Positions 28,809 through 36,824 of a stretch of DNA of 39,551 nt are shown piece after piece (the stretch's first letter is position 1; every line of letters starts with the position of its first letter). The translations under genes were made by a program, and so were the position numbers. The notes beneath the pieces were generated by a model, which saw only the letters and a program-made list of their open reading frames with translations, was not told where the DNA came from and ran no database searches. Source of the stretch: Chryseosolibacter indicum (lineage in GTDB: Bacteria; Bacteroidota; Bacteroidia; Cytophagales; Cyclobacteriaceae); assembly GCF_018598585.1 (NCBI RefSeq), contig NZ_JAHESD010000054.1:1-39551 (forward strand), given 5' to 3'.

Positions 28809-31560
28809 CTGACTGGTGTTTACTAAAGTTAATTAAAAAAGTTGAACCTTCTCCTTCCTTACTCTCAATGGTTATCTCCCCGCCCATCGTTTCAATTTGA
28901 TTTTTTATCATAAATAATCCAACACCCCTACTCTCCGGATGTTTGTGAAATGTTTTTCTAAGTTTAAATACCTGATGCCCGTATCGTTGTAAATTGATTC
29001 CCAGGCCATTATCACGTACTACGAGTACGGTATTGTCAGACCGATCTTTGTATGTTTTAAATTCAATATAGGGAGGCCTTTCCGGATGCCTGTATTTTAA
29101 GGCATTATCCAACAGGTTTAATAGAATGCTCTCAAGGTAAATATTGGGATATATTAAGGTAGGGCCGTTGTTAAAGTCAAAGTTAATTTGGGCACCAGTA
29201 TTTGATATCTTGGCATTAAGCATCTTAAATACCTGCTGAAGGACAGCTTCAAACCTAAGCTCTTGCTTTTCTATGTTCTTGTTCTGCTTAACTTTTAAAA
29301 CCTCGTTCAAGTCGTTAAGCATGTACAATGTCATGGCGCTCGATTCTTTCAAAAGATTCAAATACTCCTTACGTTCAGCTTCAGAGGTAGTGTTTTCAAA
29401 AAAGCTTAGTAAGGTTACTATGTTGCCTACTGGCGATCGCAGGTTATGTGATACAATTTGCGTGAACTCCTCAAGCTGATCGTTCTTCCTTTTCAGGTCC
29501 TCTGCTACTGCAATAAGCTTTGTGTTCTGTTCAATAATTTGCTCCTGTGCACGCTTTCTTTCTGTTACATCCCTGAATTCCGTAACTCTGATATTTTTGC
29601 CTTCATAAGGAATATTTTTTCCATGAACTTCAAGTATATAACGCGTTCCATCTTTTTTAATGCCTTCTACATCATACGCACCTTCAAAACTTGTTTTAAT
29701 ATTATTGATGACAAAATCTCTCCATTCCGGGGCAATCAGCTCTATTCCGTTTTTACCAATAAGTTCATCATAGGTAAAACCTGTAAGGTTGCAAAGGCCC
29801 TGGTTACAATCAATTATAACACCATGATCATGCAGTCCTATACCACCAAAGGAGGCAGCGTGCAAAGCCCTGAACCGTTGTTCGCTTTCGCGCAGCGCTT
29901 CTTCCGTTTTCCTTCTTTCAGTAATATCCCAATGGGTAGCAATAATTATCTCTTCGCCAAAATAGGTTCCTTTGGTTAACTGAACTTCTACAAGAAATAC
30001 TTCTTCATTCTTCTTTTTTCCCCAGAACTCAAAACGTTGTATTTCTCCCCGCGCGGCCTCTTTTAGTTTATGGCGTATGAAATCAAAATCATTCTTTTTC
30101 TCTGCAGACAGGAAGCCTGGCGTTCTTCCTATAAGTTCTTCTTTGTTGTATCCATACAATACAGAAGCACCACGATTTACGTCTATGATTAATCCATCTT
30201 CCCGTTGAATACAGATACCTTCACCTACGCTATCAAATAATTCACGATAGCTCCGCTCACTATTTCGTAGTTTTTCTGACGCTTCTTTTTGTGCTGTAAT
30301 ATCTTGCGATATACCAATAATCTGCGTTACGTTTCCCTGTTCATCCCAGCGGAAAGGTGTATCACGTGAATGGAACCACCGGTACTGGTTGTCTTTCATT
30401 AAAACACGATACTCGCTCTCCCGCACTGTACCTGCGACTTCCTTTGTCCAATGGTATAGCTTTTTGATATCGTCAGGGTGTATAATTTTACTTCGTATCT
30501 CACCTTTTAGTTTGTTGAGATCTTCGTCCGTATACAAGTCCTTTCCATTAGTAAAAGAGAGCGGTGCTTCTACCTTGTTAATGTAAATTGTTTGACGGGA
30601 AGAAAGATCATGTACGTATAAAATGCCGGGCATTGTTCTTTCAATGCTTTCGCGAAAGCGATAATTTTCTTTAAGTGTTTCTTCTGTTTGCCTGGCTTTT
30701 GAAACATCCATCATCATACCCAGCATCCGGGTAGGGTCTCCGTTTTGATCAGCAACAAAGAATCCGCGGTCGTGCATATAACAGTAGTCGCCGTTTTTCT
30801 TTCGGAACCTGTAATTAACATCATAAGGTGTTAATGCTCCCTGCGCGGTCTTTAACTCCAAGAGTGCCTGTTCGCGATCGTCTGCGTGGATGAGTTTAAT
30901 CCATCGTTGAATGTTTCCGAGTTCTTCTGATCTATATCCTAAAACGAAGTCACTATTACCACTCCAGACTATGTTGCCTGAAGATATATCGTAATCATAA
31001 ATTACAAGGCCAGCAGACTTAGCTACCAGTTCATGCCGCGTCTTCCAGTCTTCACGCTCCTGTTCAATGTTCTTTCTCGTTGTTATGTCCTGAATAGTAC
31101 CGGTCATTTTCAGGGGCTTTTTGTTTCTCCCTAACACCGTTTTACCTATACATTCCAACCAGCGCACCTCGCCATTTAACCACACCAGCCTATGTATAAC
31201 CGAACAGGTGGTATTGTTAGACAATGCATAGTTTATTCTTTCGGTGACAGCCTTCCTGTCATTTGGATGAATAAGGTTAAGGTAAGTTTCAAAAGTACCA
31301 TCGAATGCTTCTTTTGACAGCCCGAAGAGTTTGTGCACACCGGCAGACCAGGTAACATCATTTGTTCGAATATTCCATTCCCATGTACCAATCTGAGCTA
31401 CTTCAAGTGCCAGGTTTAAGCGTTGCTCAACCTCCGATAAATTTTTTAATTTCTTTCTGTAAGATGACGATGCCGAGGAAACAGATTTCTTCTTCGATAA
31501 AGATTTCTTTCCTGGTAACTGCTTTCGGGGCTTGCCCTTGTTAATTGATTTTCTGGGCAT
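28795..31560 (-). CDS. Multi-PAS cytoplasmic sensor histidine kinase
   Basis: The 921-residue protein has a basic, low-complexity N-terminal tail (KGKPRKQLPGKKSLSKKKS) without a signal peptide or membrane segments. Five PAS/PAC units follow, each closing with a PAC-type strand: TGTIQDITTRK (~165), LGMMMDVSKARQ (~290), IGISQDITAQK (~425), ATHWDITERRK (~550) and TEFRDVTERKR (~665). A coiled-coil linker then leads to the dimerisation/phospho-acceptor helix FTQIVSHNLRSPVGNI with His705. The ATPase domain has NALKYRH (N box), VVRDNGLGI (G1) and SRGVGLFMIKNQIETMGGEI (G2). The SHNLRSP variant is common in Bacteroidota kinases. It probably senses redox state, light or a soluble ligand and signals to the adjacent single-domain regulator. 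Confidence 0.95.
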   Translation of the reverse strand: MPRKSINKGKPRKQLPGKKSLSKKKSVSSASSSYRKKLKNLSEVEQRLNLALEVAQIGTWEWNIRTNDVTWSAGVHKLFGLSKEAFDGTFETYLNLIHPNDRKAVTERINYALSNNTTCSVIHRLVWLNGEVRWLECIGKTVLGRNKKPLKMTGTIQDITTRKNIEQEREDWKTRHELVAKSAGLVIYDYDISSGNIVWSGNSDFVLGYRSEELGNIQRWIKLIHADDREQALLELKTAQGALTPYDVNYRFRKKNGDYCYMHDRGFFVADQNGDPTRMLGMMMDVSKARQTEETLKENYRFRESIERTMPGILYVHDLSSRQTIYINKVEAPLSFTNGKDLYTDEDLNKLKGEIRSKIIHPDDIKKLYHWTKEVAGTVRESEYRVLMKDNQYRWFHSRDTPFRWDEQGNVTQIIGISQDITAQKEASEKLRNSERSYRELFDSVGEGICIQREDGLIIDVNRGASVLYGYNKEELIGRTPGFLSAEKKNDFDFIRHKLKEAARGEIQRFEFWGKKKNEEVFLVEVQLTKGTYFGEEIIIATHWDITERRKTEEALRESEQRFRALHAASFGGIGLHDHGVIIDCNQGLCNLTGFTYDELIGKNGIELIAPEWRDFVINNIKTSFEGAYDVEGIKKDGTRYILEVHGKNIPYEGKNIRVTEFRDVTERKRAQEQIIEQNTKLIAVAEDLKRKNDQLEEFTQIVSHNLRSPVGNIVTLLSFFENTTSEAERKEYLNLLKESSAMTLYMLNDLNEVLKVKQNKNIEKQELRFEAVLQQVFKMLNAKISNTGAQINFDFNNGPTLIYPNIYLESILLNLLDNALKYRHPERPPYIEFKTYKDRSDNTVLVVRDNGLGINLQRYGHQVFKLRKTFHKHPESRGVGLFMIKNQIETMGGEITIESKEGEGSTFLINFSKHQSDATQ

Positions 31561-31657
31561 ATCACAATTCCATAGTTAAATATACATTTTTCAATCTATA
31601 CGGCTTAACTTTAATACAGTTTACGCAGGAGTTTGAATTAAAACAAAAGATCAGGTT

Positions 31658-32026
31658 ATGAGCATACTTAAAGAATTTAAGGAATTTGCAATGCGTGGCA
31701 ATGTAATAGACCTTGCCGTAGGTGTAATCATTGGTAGCGCCTTTGGCAAGATTGTAACTTCGTTTGTTAATGATATAACAATGCCGCTTATTAATCCTTT
31801 GATTCCGGGAGGAGATTGGCGAACAATGGAGGTAGGGCCAGGAATAAAGATAGGATCGTTCTCAAGTACAGTCCTCGATTTCCTGATTATTGCCTTAGTT
31901 ATTTTTCTGGTAGTAAGGGCAATAAATATTTTTAAGAAAAAGGAGGAAGCCAAACCATCAGCTCCTCCTGCAGATATTGTACTACTTTCCGAGATCCGTG
32001 ATCTGCTGAAGTCAAAACAACTTTAA
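31658..32026 (+). CDS. mscL: Large-conductance mechanosensitive channel MscL
   Basis: The 122-residue protein is a textbook MscL. The amphipathic N-terminus (SILKEFKEFAMRGNVIDLAV) leads into TM1 (GVIIGSAFGKIVTSFVNDITMPLINPLIPGG), then a short periplasmic loop, TM2 (TVLDFLIIALVIFLVVRAINIF) and a charged cytoplasmic helix (LLSEIRDLLK). It forms a homopentamer that opens under extreme membrane tension after osmotic downshock. Length (usual 120-150) is normal. It converges on the dehydrogenase gene with one base between the stops. Confidence 0.97.
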   Translation: MSILKEFKEFAMRGNVIDLAVGVIIGSAFGKIVTSFVNDITMPLINPLIPGGDWRTMEVGPGIKIGSFSSTVLDFLIIALVIFLVVRAINIFKKKEEAKPSAPPADIVLLSEIRDLLKSKQL

Positions 32027-32027
32027 A

Positions 32028-32918
32028 CTATTTCCTAAACCTTTGTGCAGGTATCAGGTCTTTAGATCCTGCCTGGTATGTGTAAAAGCCAGTCCCTGTT
32101 TTAACGCCTTTATGCCCTGCCTGTACCATGTTTACAAGTAGCGGACATGGAGCATATTTCGGATTGCCAAAACCATCGTGCAATACCTGTAAGATCGAAA
32201 GGCATACATCTAAACCGATAAAATCTGCCAACTGGAGTGGCCCCATAGGGTGGGCCATTCCTAATTTCATTACTGTATCTATTTCTTCAACACCCGCAAC
32301 TCCCTCGTACAAGGAATAGATCGCCTCATTAATCATCGGCATCAGTATTCTATTGGCTATAAACCCCGGATAATCATTTACCTCAACTGGTATTTTTCCA
32401 AGGTTTTTGGAGAGCTCCATAATGGTGTTGGTCACTTCATTTGTTGTACTGTAACCCCTGATAACTTCAACAAGCTTCATGATGGGCACTGGATTCATAA
32501 AGTGCATACCGATCACTTTTTCTGCCCTTTGGGTAACAGACCCTATTTTGGTAATAGAAATAGAGGAGGTGTTAGATGCAAGGATAGCTTCAGGTTTACA
32601 AAAGCCATCAAGGTCTTTAAATATTTTGAGCTTAATATCAACGTTTTCAGTAGCCGCTTCAACAACAAGATCACTCTCAGCAACGCCTGTCTTTAAGTCT
32701 GTATAGGTGGTAATATTTGCTAAAGCGGACTTTTTGGTCGCTTCGCTTATCGTTTGCTTACCTACCTGCCTATCAAGGTTTTTTTCGATAGTAGCCAACG
32801 CCTTCTTTAATGCTTCAGCATGAATATCGATGAGGGCTACTCTATATCCACTTTGAGCAAAAACGTGAGCGATACCATTTCCCATGGTACCAGATCCTAT
32901 AACTGCAATGTTTTTCAT
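32028..32918 (-). CDS. 3-hydroxyacyl-CoA (3-hydroxybutyryl-CoA) dehydrogenase
   Basis: From the ATG at 32918 the protein has 296 residues, the usual size of single-function Hbd/PaaH enzymes. The NAD-binding motif is MKNIAVIGSGTMGNGIAHVF; the catalytic His and Glu lie in GMHFMNPVPIMKLVEVI. The C-terminal dimer domain contains FIANRILMPMINEAI and MGPLQLADFIGLD. It oxidises 3-hydroxyacyl-CoA or works in reverse in butyrate-type or polyhydroxyalkanoate-related metabolism. The frame opens seven codons earlier at 32939, but that extension is not conserved-looking and is rejected as the start. No other fatty-acid genes are adjacent. Confidence 0.95.
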   Translation of the reverse strand: MKNIAVIGSGTMGNGIAHVFAQSGYRVALIDIHAEALKKALATIEKNLDRQVGKQTISEATKKSALANITTYTDLKTGVAESDLVVEAATENVDIKLKIFKDLDGFCKPEAILASNTSSISITKIGSVTQRAEKVIGMHFMNPVPIMKLVEVIRGYSTTNEVTNTIMELSKNLGKIPVEVNDYPGFIANRILMPMINEAIYSLYEGVAGVEEIDTVMKLGMAHPMGPLQLADFIGLDVCLSILQVLHDGFGNPKYAPCPLLVNMVQAGHKGVKTGTGFYTYQAGSKDLIPAQRFRK

Positions 32919-32939
32919 GTATATCGTCTCGGCCGCCAA

Positions 32940-33596
32940 AGTAAGAATTAAGCTTGAATTGTCATGAAATATAGGTAAAGCTTTCTTTCAAACATTCGCG
33001 TACGCTTTACTAAGGCTTTTGTTAATCAAGTCCGGCTCCACGAGACCCATGCGTTTATTCGCTTGATCTTTCAACGATTGGCTATTTCATAATTGCACCT
33101 GTTCTATCCTTAACCCTATAACACTTTCCTATTGCACCCGGAGGTGAGGCAGTAACCAGTCCTATTTCCGCTGTAGTATACATGAAGTTTACACATATAT
33201 AACCCGCAGATAATCCGTCTCTTTAAGGTACGGGTTATATACGGCTTACATACGGGTTATATACGGGTTATCTACGGATTATCTCGGGGAGAAGTAGGGC
33301 TGAAGAGGCTATCAAAAAGGGCTTAAGTGTCGGGTATATTATATTGAAGTTTGACTTTAAAATGCCGTTGACAGCTTGAATGGCAGAACTTGGTCCTGAA
33401 AATGACTTTACAGGAAGGGGGTTGGGATTGTTACCGCTAGATGAAAAAGTCGAATAAATGCACGAAACTATAGCATTTATACGTTCAGACGGGTTTTATA
33501 GCAAGGCGAATATTAACGCAGAAAGATCCGCTGTAGGTTTGTTAATATGTATCTGCTAAAGTAGAAATGCATCAGCAGCCAAAATTGCGGATATTC
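32940..33596. other. Gene-free region with a tandem repeat block
   Basis: No open frame of credible composition is seen between the dehydrogenase and the lipoprotein gene. The main structure is the 11-bp tandem array at 33229-33283 with inverted copies just to its left (33197-33218), listed separately. The remainder shows nothing recognisable. Confidence 0.6.
33197..33283. repeat. Five 11-bp tandem repeats with inverted partner copies
   Basis: 33229-33283 contains five consecutive 11-mers: TACGGGTTATA, TACGGCTTACA, TACGGGTTATA, TACGGGTTATC and TACGGATTATC. To the left, ATATAACCCG (33197-33206) is the reverse complement of 33231-33240, and GATAATCCGT (33209-33218) is the reverse complement of 33274-33283. 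The array can fold into alternative hairpins. The 11-bp period is close to one DNA turn, so a protein could bind along one face. Confidence 0.75.
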
Positions 33597-33971
33597 TTAT
33601 TCTATTGCTATCTCTTTTGCCAAACCCATTGCAGTAAACCGAATGCTTAATCGTGATGATTTCAGTGTATCGGCAGTTTGGCATGCAGGCCCCGGAGTAA
33701 TATAGTAATAATAGAATTTTTGGTTTCTTTTGTAAAGCTCGTTTTGGTCAGGCTTCCCGAGCAATTGCACAATTTCCATTTCATCCGAGCCCAATAATTT
33801 TTGTTTTTGCTGTTCTATGAGAGCGGCCATGGCCCTGCGCTTATCGGCGCAAGCGTTCTTATCTGCAATCCAAGCCTCTTGGTTGAAGTTCTCAAGATTG
33901 CCCTTACCTCTATTACAAGCGATTAAAGAAACAAGTAGGATAAACAGAATCAAGTATTTGGAAAAGAGCAT
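33597..33971 (-). CDS. Small lipoprotein of unknown function
   Basis: The 124-residue product starts with a lipoprotein signal peptide, MLFSKYLILFILLVSLIAC, with the lipobox LIAC and the modified Cys19. The mature part has a helical stretch (EAWIADKNACADKRRAMAALIEQQKQKLLGSDEMEI) and then LLGKPDQNELYKRNQKFYYYYITPGPAC, which resembles the short GKPD...Y.Y motif of SmpA/BamE-like outer-membrane lipoproteins. Three Cys residues are present in the mature chain (first one lipidated). I do not recognise the exact family. It stands alone between a repeat-containing spacer and a divergent membrane-protein gene. Confidence 0.82.
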   Translation of the reverse strand: MLFSKYLILFILLVSLIACNRGKGNLENFNQEAWIADKNACADKRRAMAALIEQQKQKLLGSDEMEIVQLLGKPDQNELYKRNQKFYYYYITPGPACQTADTLKSSRLSIRFTAMGLAKEIAIE

Positions 33972-34179
33972 GTTATTCGCGCAAAAGATGTAGACCTGTG
34001 AAATAGTAATGCAATATTAATAGTAACCGTAAAGTAAAGGCTAATATTTCAGATTAGCACAGTATCTATGTCTGCTTCGTTTATTAAACAGCGTTATAAG
34101 ACAAAAAAATGATAATCTATAGAACATTTGGATTTATGTTCATGGATTTATGGTTTACCTTTACAACAAAATTTCAATA

Positions 34180-34626
34180 ATGGTTTTAAAGATATTTAAA
34201 GCGGCGTGGTTCCTTTCGGTGTTGGCTGTTCTTGCTAATCTGCTTTATGTTTATGCGGGCTTGCCGCAAGATGTTATTATTCAGGATGAGGCTTCTGCAA
34301 GGGTAATAATAGGAAAGGAGTTTTTCTTTTACGTGCTCACGGGGCTCATCCTGTTCGTTAACCTATTGGTATATGTTATTGGAAAAGTATACCGAGATGA
34401 GGATTTTAAGAGCTGGTTCAATGGACTTATCATTACCATAAATGCCTTTTTTATTATCGGAATGAGCCTTGTTCAGGTTTATAACAGTAACGAGGCGTTC
34501 AACTATCAAAAAATTGGTTTTATAATTTATGCGACAGTTGCTCTTGTTGTTGTCTGGGCATTAGGTTGGCCGCTTTATACATTGTTCCGAAGATTTTATC
34601 CTAAACAAATAGTGTCAGAAGTATAG
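34180..34626 (+). CDS. Four-helix integral membrane protein, unknown function
   Basis: From the ATG at 34180 the product has 148 residues and four clear membrane helices: FKAAWFLSVLAVLANLLYVY, FFFYVLTGLILFVNLLVYVI, GLIITINAFFIIGMSLVQVY and GFIIYATVALVVVWALGWPL. The frame can begin at 34150, but the later ATG leads directly to the charged residues before TM1 and is preferred; this is not certain. The second loop (YRDEDFKSWFNG) is polar. No catalytic motif is seen. It precedes parE by about 175 bp, too far to assume an operon. Confidence 0.75.
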   Translation: MVLKIFKAAWFLSVLAVLANLLYVYAGLPQDVIIQDEASARVIIGKEFFFYVLTGLILFVNLLVYVIGKVYRDEDFKSWFNGLIITINAFFIIGMSLVQVYNSNEAFNYQKIGFIIYATVALVVVWALGWPLYTLFRRFYPKQIVSEV

Positions 34627-34802
34627 ATTAATAGCATCGTTATCAACAGATTAATCTATTCTATCTAATTCTTTTTTGTAGGTTGTTTTTTTCTTGCTTT
34701 GCTTGAAGTGAGGGCAAAATTTATTTTCTTCGGCAAAATTCAGCCGCTCGGTGTTGATGGTTGAACATTTTTTAAACTATCCTTGCTAGATTTTTTTGAC
34801 GT

Positions 34803-36713
34803 ATGGCTAAATCAGATAAAGAGAACTTGTTTGAGTACAACGAGTCAAGTATCAGATCACTTGACTGGCGTGAACACATTCGTCTACGCCCCGGGATGTA
34901 TATTGGTAAACTGGGAGATGGGTCGTCTAAAGATGACGGTATTTATGTGCTTGTAAAAGAAGTTGTTGACAACTGTATTGATGAGCATATGATGGGTTAT
35001 GGAAAGACGATTGACGTTACAATCACCGAGTCAAAGGTTGTGGTGCGCGATTATGGCCGCGGCATTCCGCTAGGAAAAGTTGTAGATGTTGTATCTAAAA
35101 TAAACACCGGCGCTAAGTATGATTCTGGTGCTTTCCAGAAATCAGTCGGCTTAAATGGTGTGGGTACAAAGGCTGTAAACGCCTTATCTAATTACTTTAA
35201 AGTACAAGCTTTTAGAGACGGACAGACCAAGCTTGCTGAATTTAAGAAAGGGGTACTGGTAAACGACCCCAAGCAAACTAAAACTGACGAAAAAAACGGA
35301 ACATTGGTAGAGTTTGAACCAGACGAAACCATGTTCAAACACTATCACTTTATTCCTGAATACCTGGATGACCTGATGTGGAATTACGCCTTTCTCAATG
35401 CTGGTTTAACAATCAATTATAATGGAAGGAAGTTCTATTCCAAAGATGGTCTTCTTGATTTGCTCAGGCAAAAGACAAATCCTGAAGAACTTCGTTACCC
35501 TATTATCCATGTAAAAGGAAACGATCTTGAATTTGCGCTTACGCATGGCAATCAATATGGCGAAGAATACTATTCTTTCGTAAACGGCCAAAATACAACA
35601 CAAGGTGGTACGCACCTGGCAGCTTTCCGCGAAGGTGTAGTAAAAGCAGTTCGTGAGGTATGCAAGAAAGATTATGATGCTGCAGATATAAGAGCTTCAA
35701 TAATAGGATCAATTGCGGTTAGGATTCAAGAGCCTGTGTTTGAATCGCAGACAAAAACAAAGCTTGGTTCTGTTAACATGGCGCCAGATGGCCCATCTGT
35801 TAAAAACTATGTGGGTGACTATGTGGCAAAGGAGCTTGAGATTTACCTTCATAAAAACCCATCTATAAAGGAGGCGCTCGAAAAAAGAATTATCCAGTCG
35901 GAACGGGAGCGTAAGGAAATTGCTGGTATTAAAAAGCTGGCGAATGAAAGAGCGAAGAAAGCAAATCTTCATAATCGCAAGCTGAGAGATTGTCGTTATC
36001 ATTTTGATGATAAGAGTGAAAAAGGAACTGTAAGTCAGATCTTTATTACTGAGGGTGACTCTGCCAGTGGATCTATAACCAAATCAAGAAATGTTGAAAC
36101 GCAGGCTGTATTTAGCCTTCGCGGTAAGCCATTGAATTGCTTTGGTTTGACCAAGAAGGTAGTGTATGAGAATGAAGAGTTCAATTTGCTTCAGCATGCG
36201 TTAAATATTGAAGATGGTCTTGACGGGCTTCGCTATAACCAGGTGATTATTGCTACTGATGCTGACGTTGATGGCATGCACATCCGTTTATTGCTGATGA
36301 CATTCTTCCTTCAATTCTTCCCCGATCTTGTAAAGGCAGGTCACGTTTTTATTCTTGAAACTCCATTGTTCAGGGTTCGCAATAAGAAGGATACTATTTA
36401 CTGCTATAGTGAAGAAGAAAAGCAGAAGGCCATGCAAACCCTTGGCGGGAAAGTAGAGATCACGCGTTTCAAAGGATTAGGAGAAATTTCACCTGATGAA
36501 TTCGGTGAGTTTATAAATGAAAATATAAGATTACAGCCTGTGTTACTTCATGATACTAATCTCCAGCATATCATGGAATTTTACATGGGTAAAAACACAC
36601 CAGACAGACAGGACTTTATTATCGATAACCTGAGAATAGAGCTTGATAAAGTTGAAAAAGGAGCAGAAGCGAAGATAGCGCTTGAAGAGCAACCTGAAGA
36701 CGCAGTTGCGTAG
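34803..36713 (+). CDS. parE: DNA topoisomerase IV subunit B (type IIA topoisomerase ATPase subunit)
   Basis: The 636-residue protein has the GHKL ATPase domain ([36 protein letters not shown] with the catalytic Glu and ATP-binding Asn region, [26 protein letters not shown]). The transducer domain follows, then the TOPRIM domain with [14 protein letters not shown] and [14 protein letters not shown], and the C-terminal [13 protein letters not shown]. Bacteroidota ParE proteins have ~620-650 residues, shorter than typical GyrB with its insert. It supplies ATP-driven strand passage with the parC product, whose gene starts 111 bp downstream. The pair decatenates chromosomes. Confidence 0.95.
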   Translation: MAKSDKENLFEYNESSIRSLDWREHIRLRPGMYIGKLGDGSSKDDGIYVLVKEVVDNCIDEHMMGYGKTIDVTITESKVVVRDYGRGIPLGKVVDVVSKINTGAKYDSGAFQKSVGLNGVGTKAVNALSNYFKVQAFRDGQTKLAEFKKGVLVNDPKQTKTDEKNGTLVEFEPDETMFKHYHFIPEYLDDLMWNYAFLNAGLTINYNGRKFYSKDGLLDLLRQKTNPEELRYPIIHVKGNDLEFALTHGNQYGEEYYSFVNGQNTTQGGTHLAAFREGVVKAVREVCKKDYDAADIRASIIGSIAVRIQEPVFESQTKTKLGSVNMAPDGPSVKNYVGDYVAKELEIYLHKNPSIKEALEKRIIQSERERKEIAGIKKLANERAKKANLHNRKLRDCRYHFDDKSEKGTVSQIFITEGDSASGSITKSRNVETQAVFSLRGKPLNCFGLTKKVVYENEEFNLLQHALNIEDGLDGLRYNQVIIATDADVDGMHIRLLLMTFFLQFFPDLVKAGHVFILETPLFRVRNKKDTIYCYSEEEKQKAMQTLGGKVEITRFKGLGEISPDEFGEFINENIRLQPVLLHDTNLQHIMEFYMGKNTPDRQDFIIDNLRIELDKVEKGAEAKIALEEQPEDAVA

Positions 36714-36824
36714 GCACTGCGTGTTGTAAGATGTTTTTGATGGAGAGCAGGTTGTTTATTTATAGTTTGTTAACCCTTGTTCTTAAACCAAACCAAAACT
36801 TAAAGTAGCATTGAACTTTAACCA

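Noticed and set aside
29458-29979. 173-codon plus-strand frame inside the PAS kinase
   Set aside because: Shadow frame opposite a well-supported five-PAS kinase; aromatic- and Cys-rich composition typical of antisense.
33229-33283. CRISPR array
   Set aside because: Units are 11 bp and directly adjacent with no spacers, so this is a simple tandem array.
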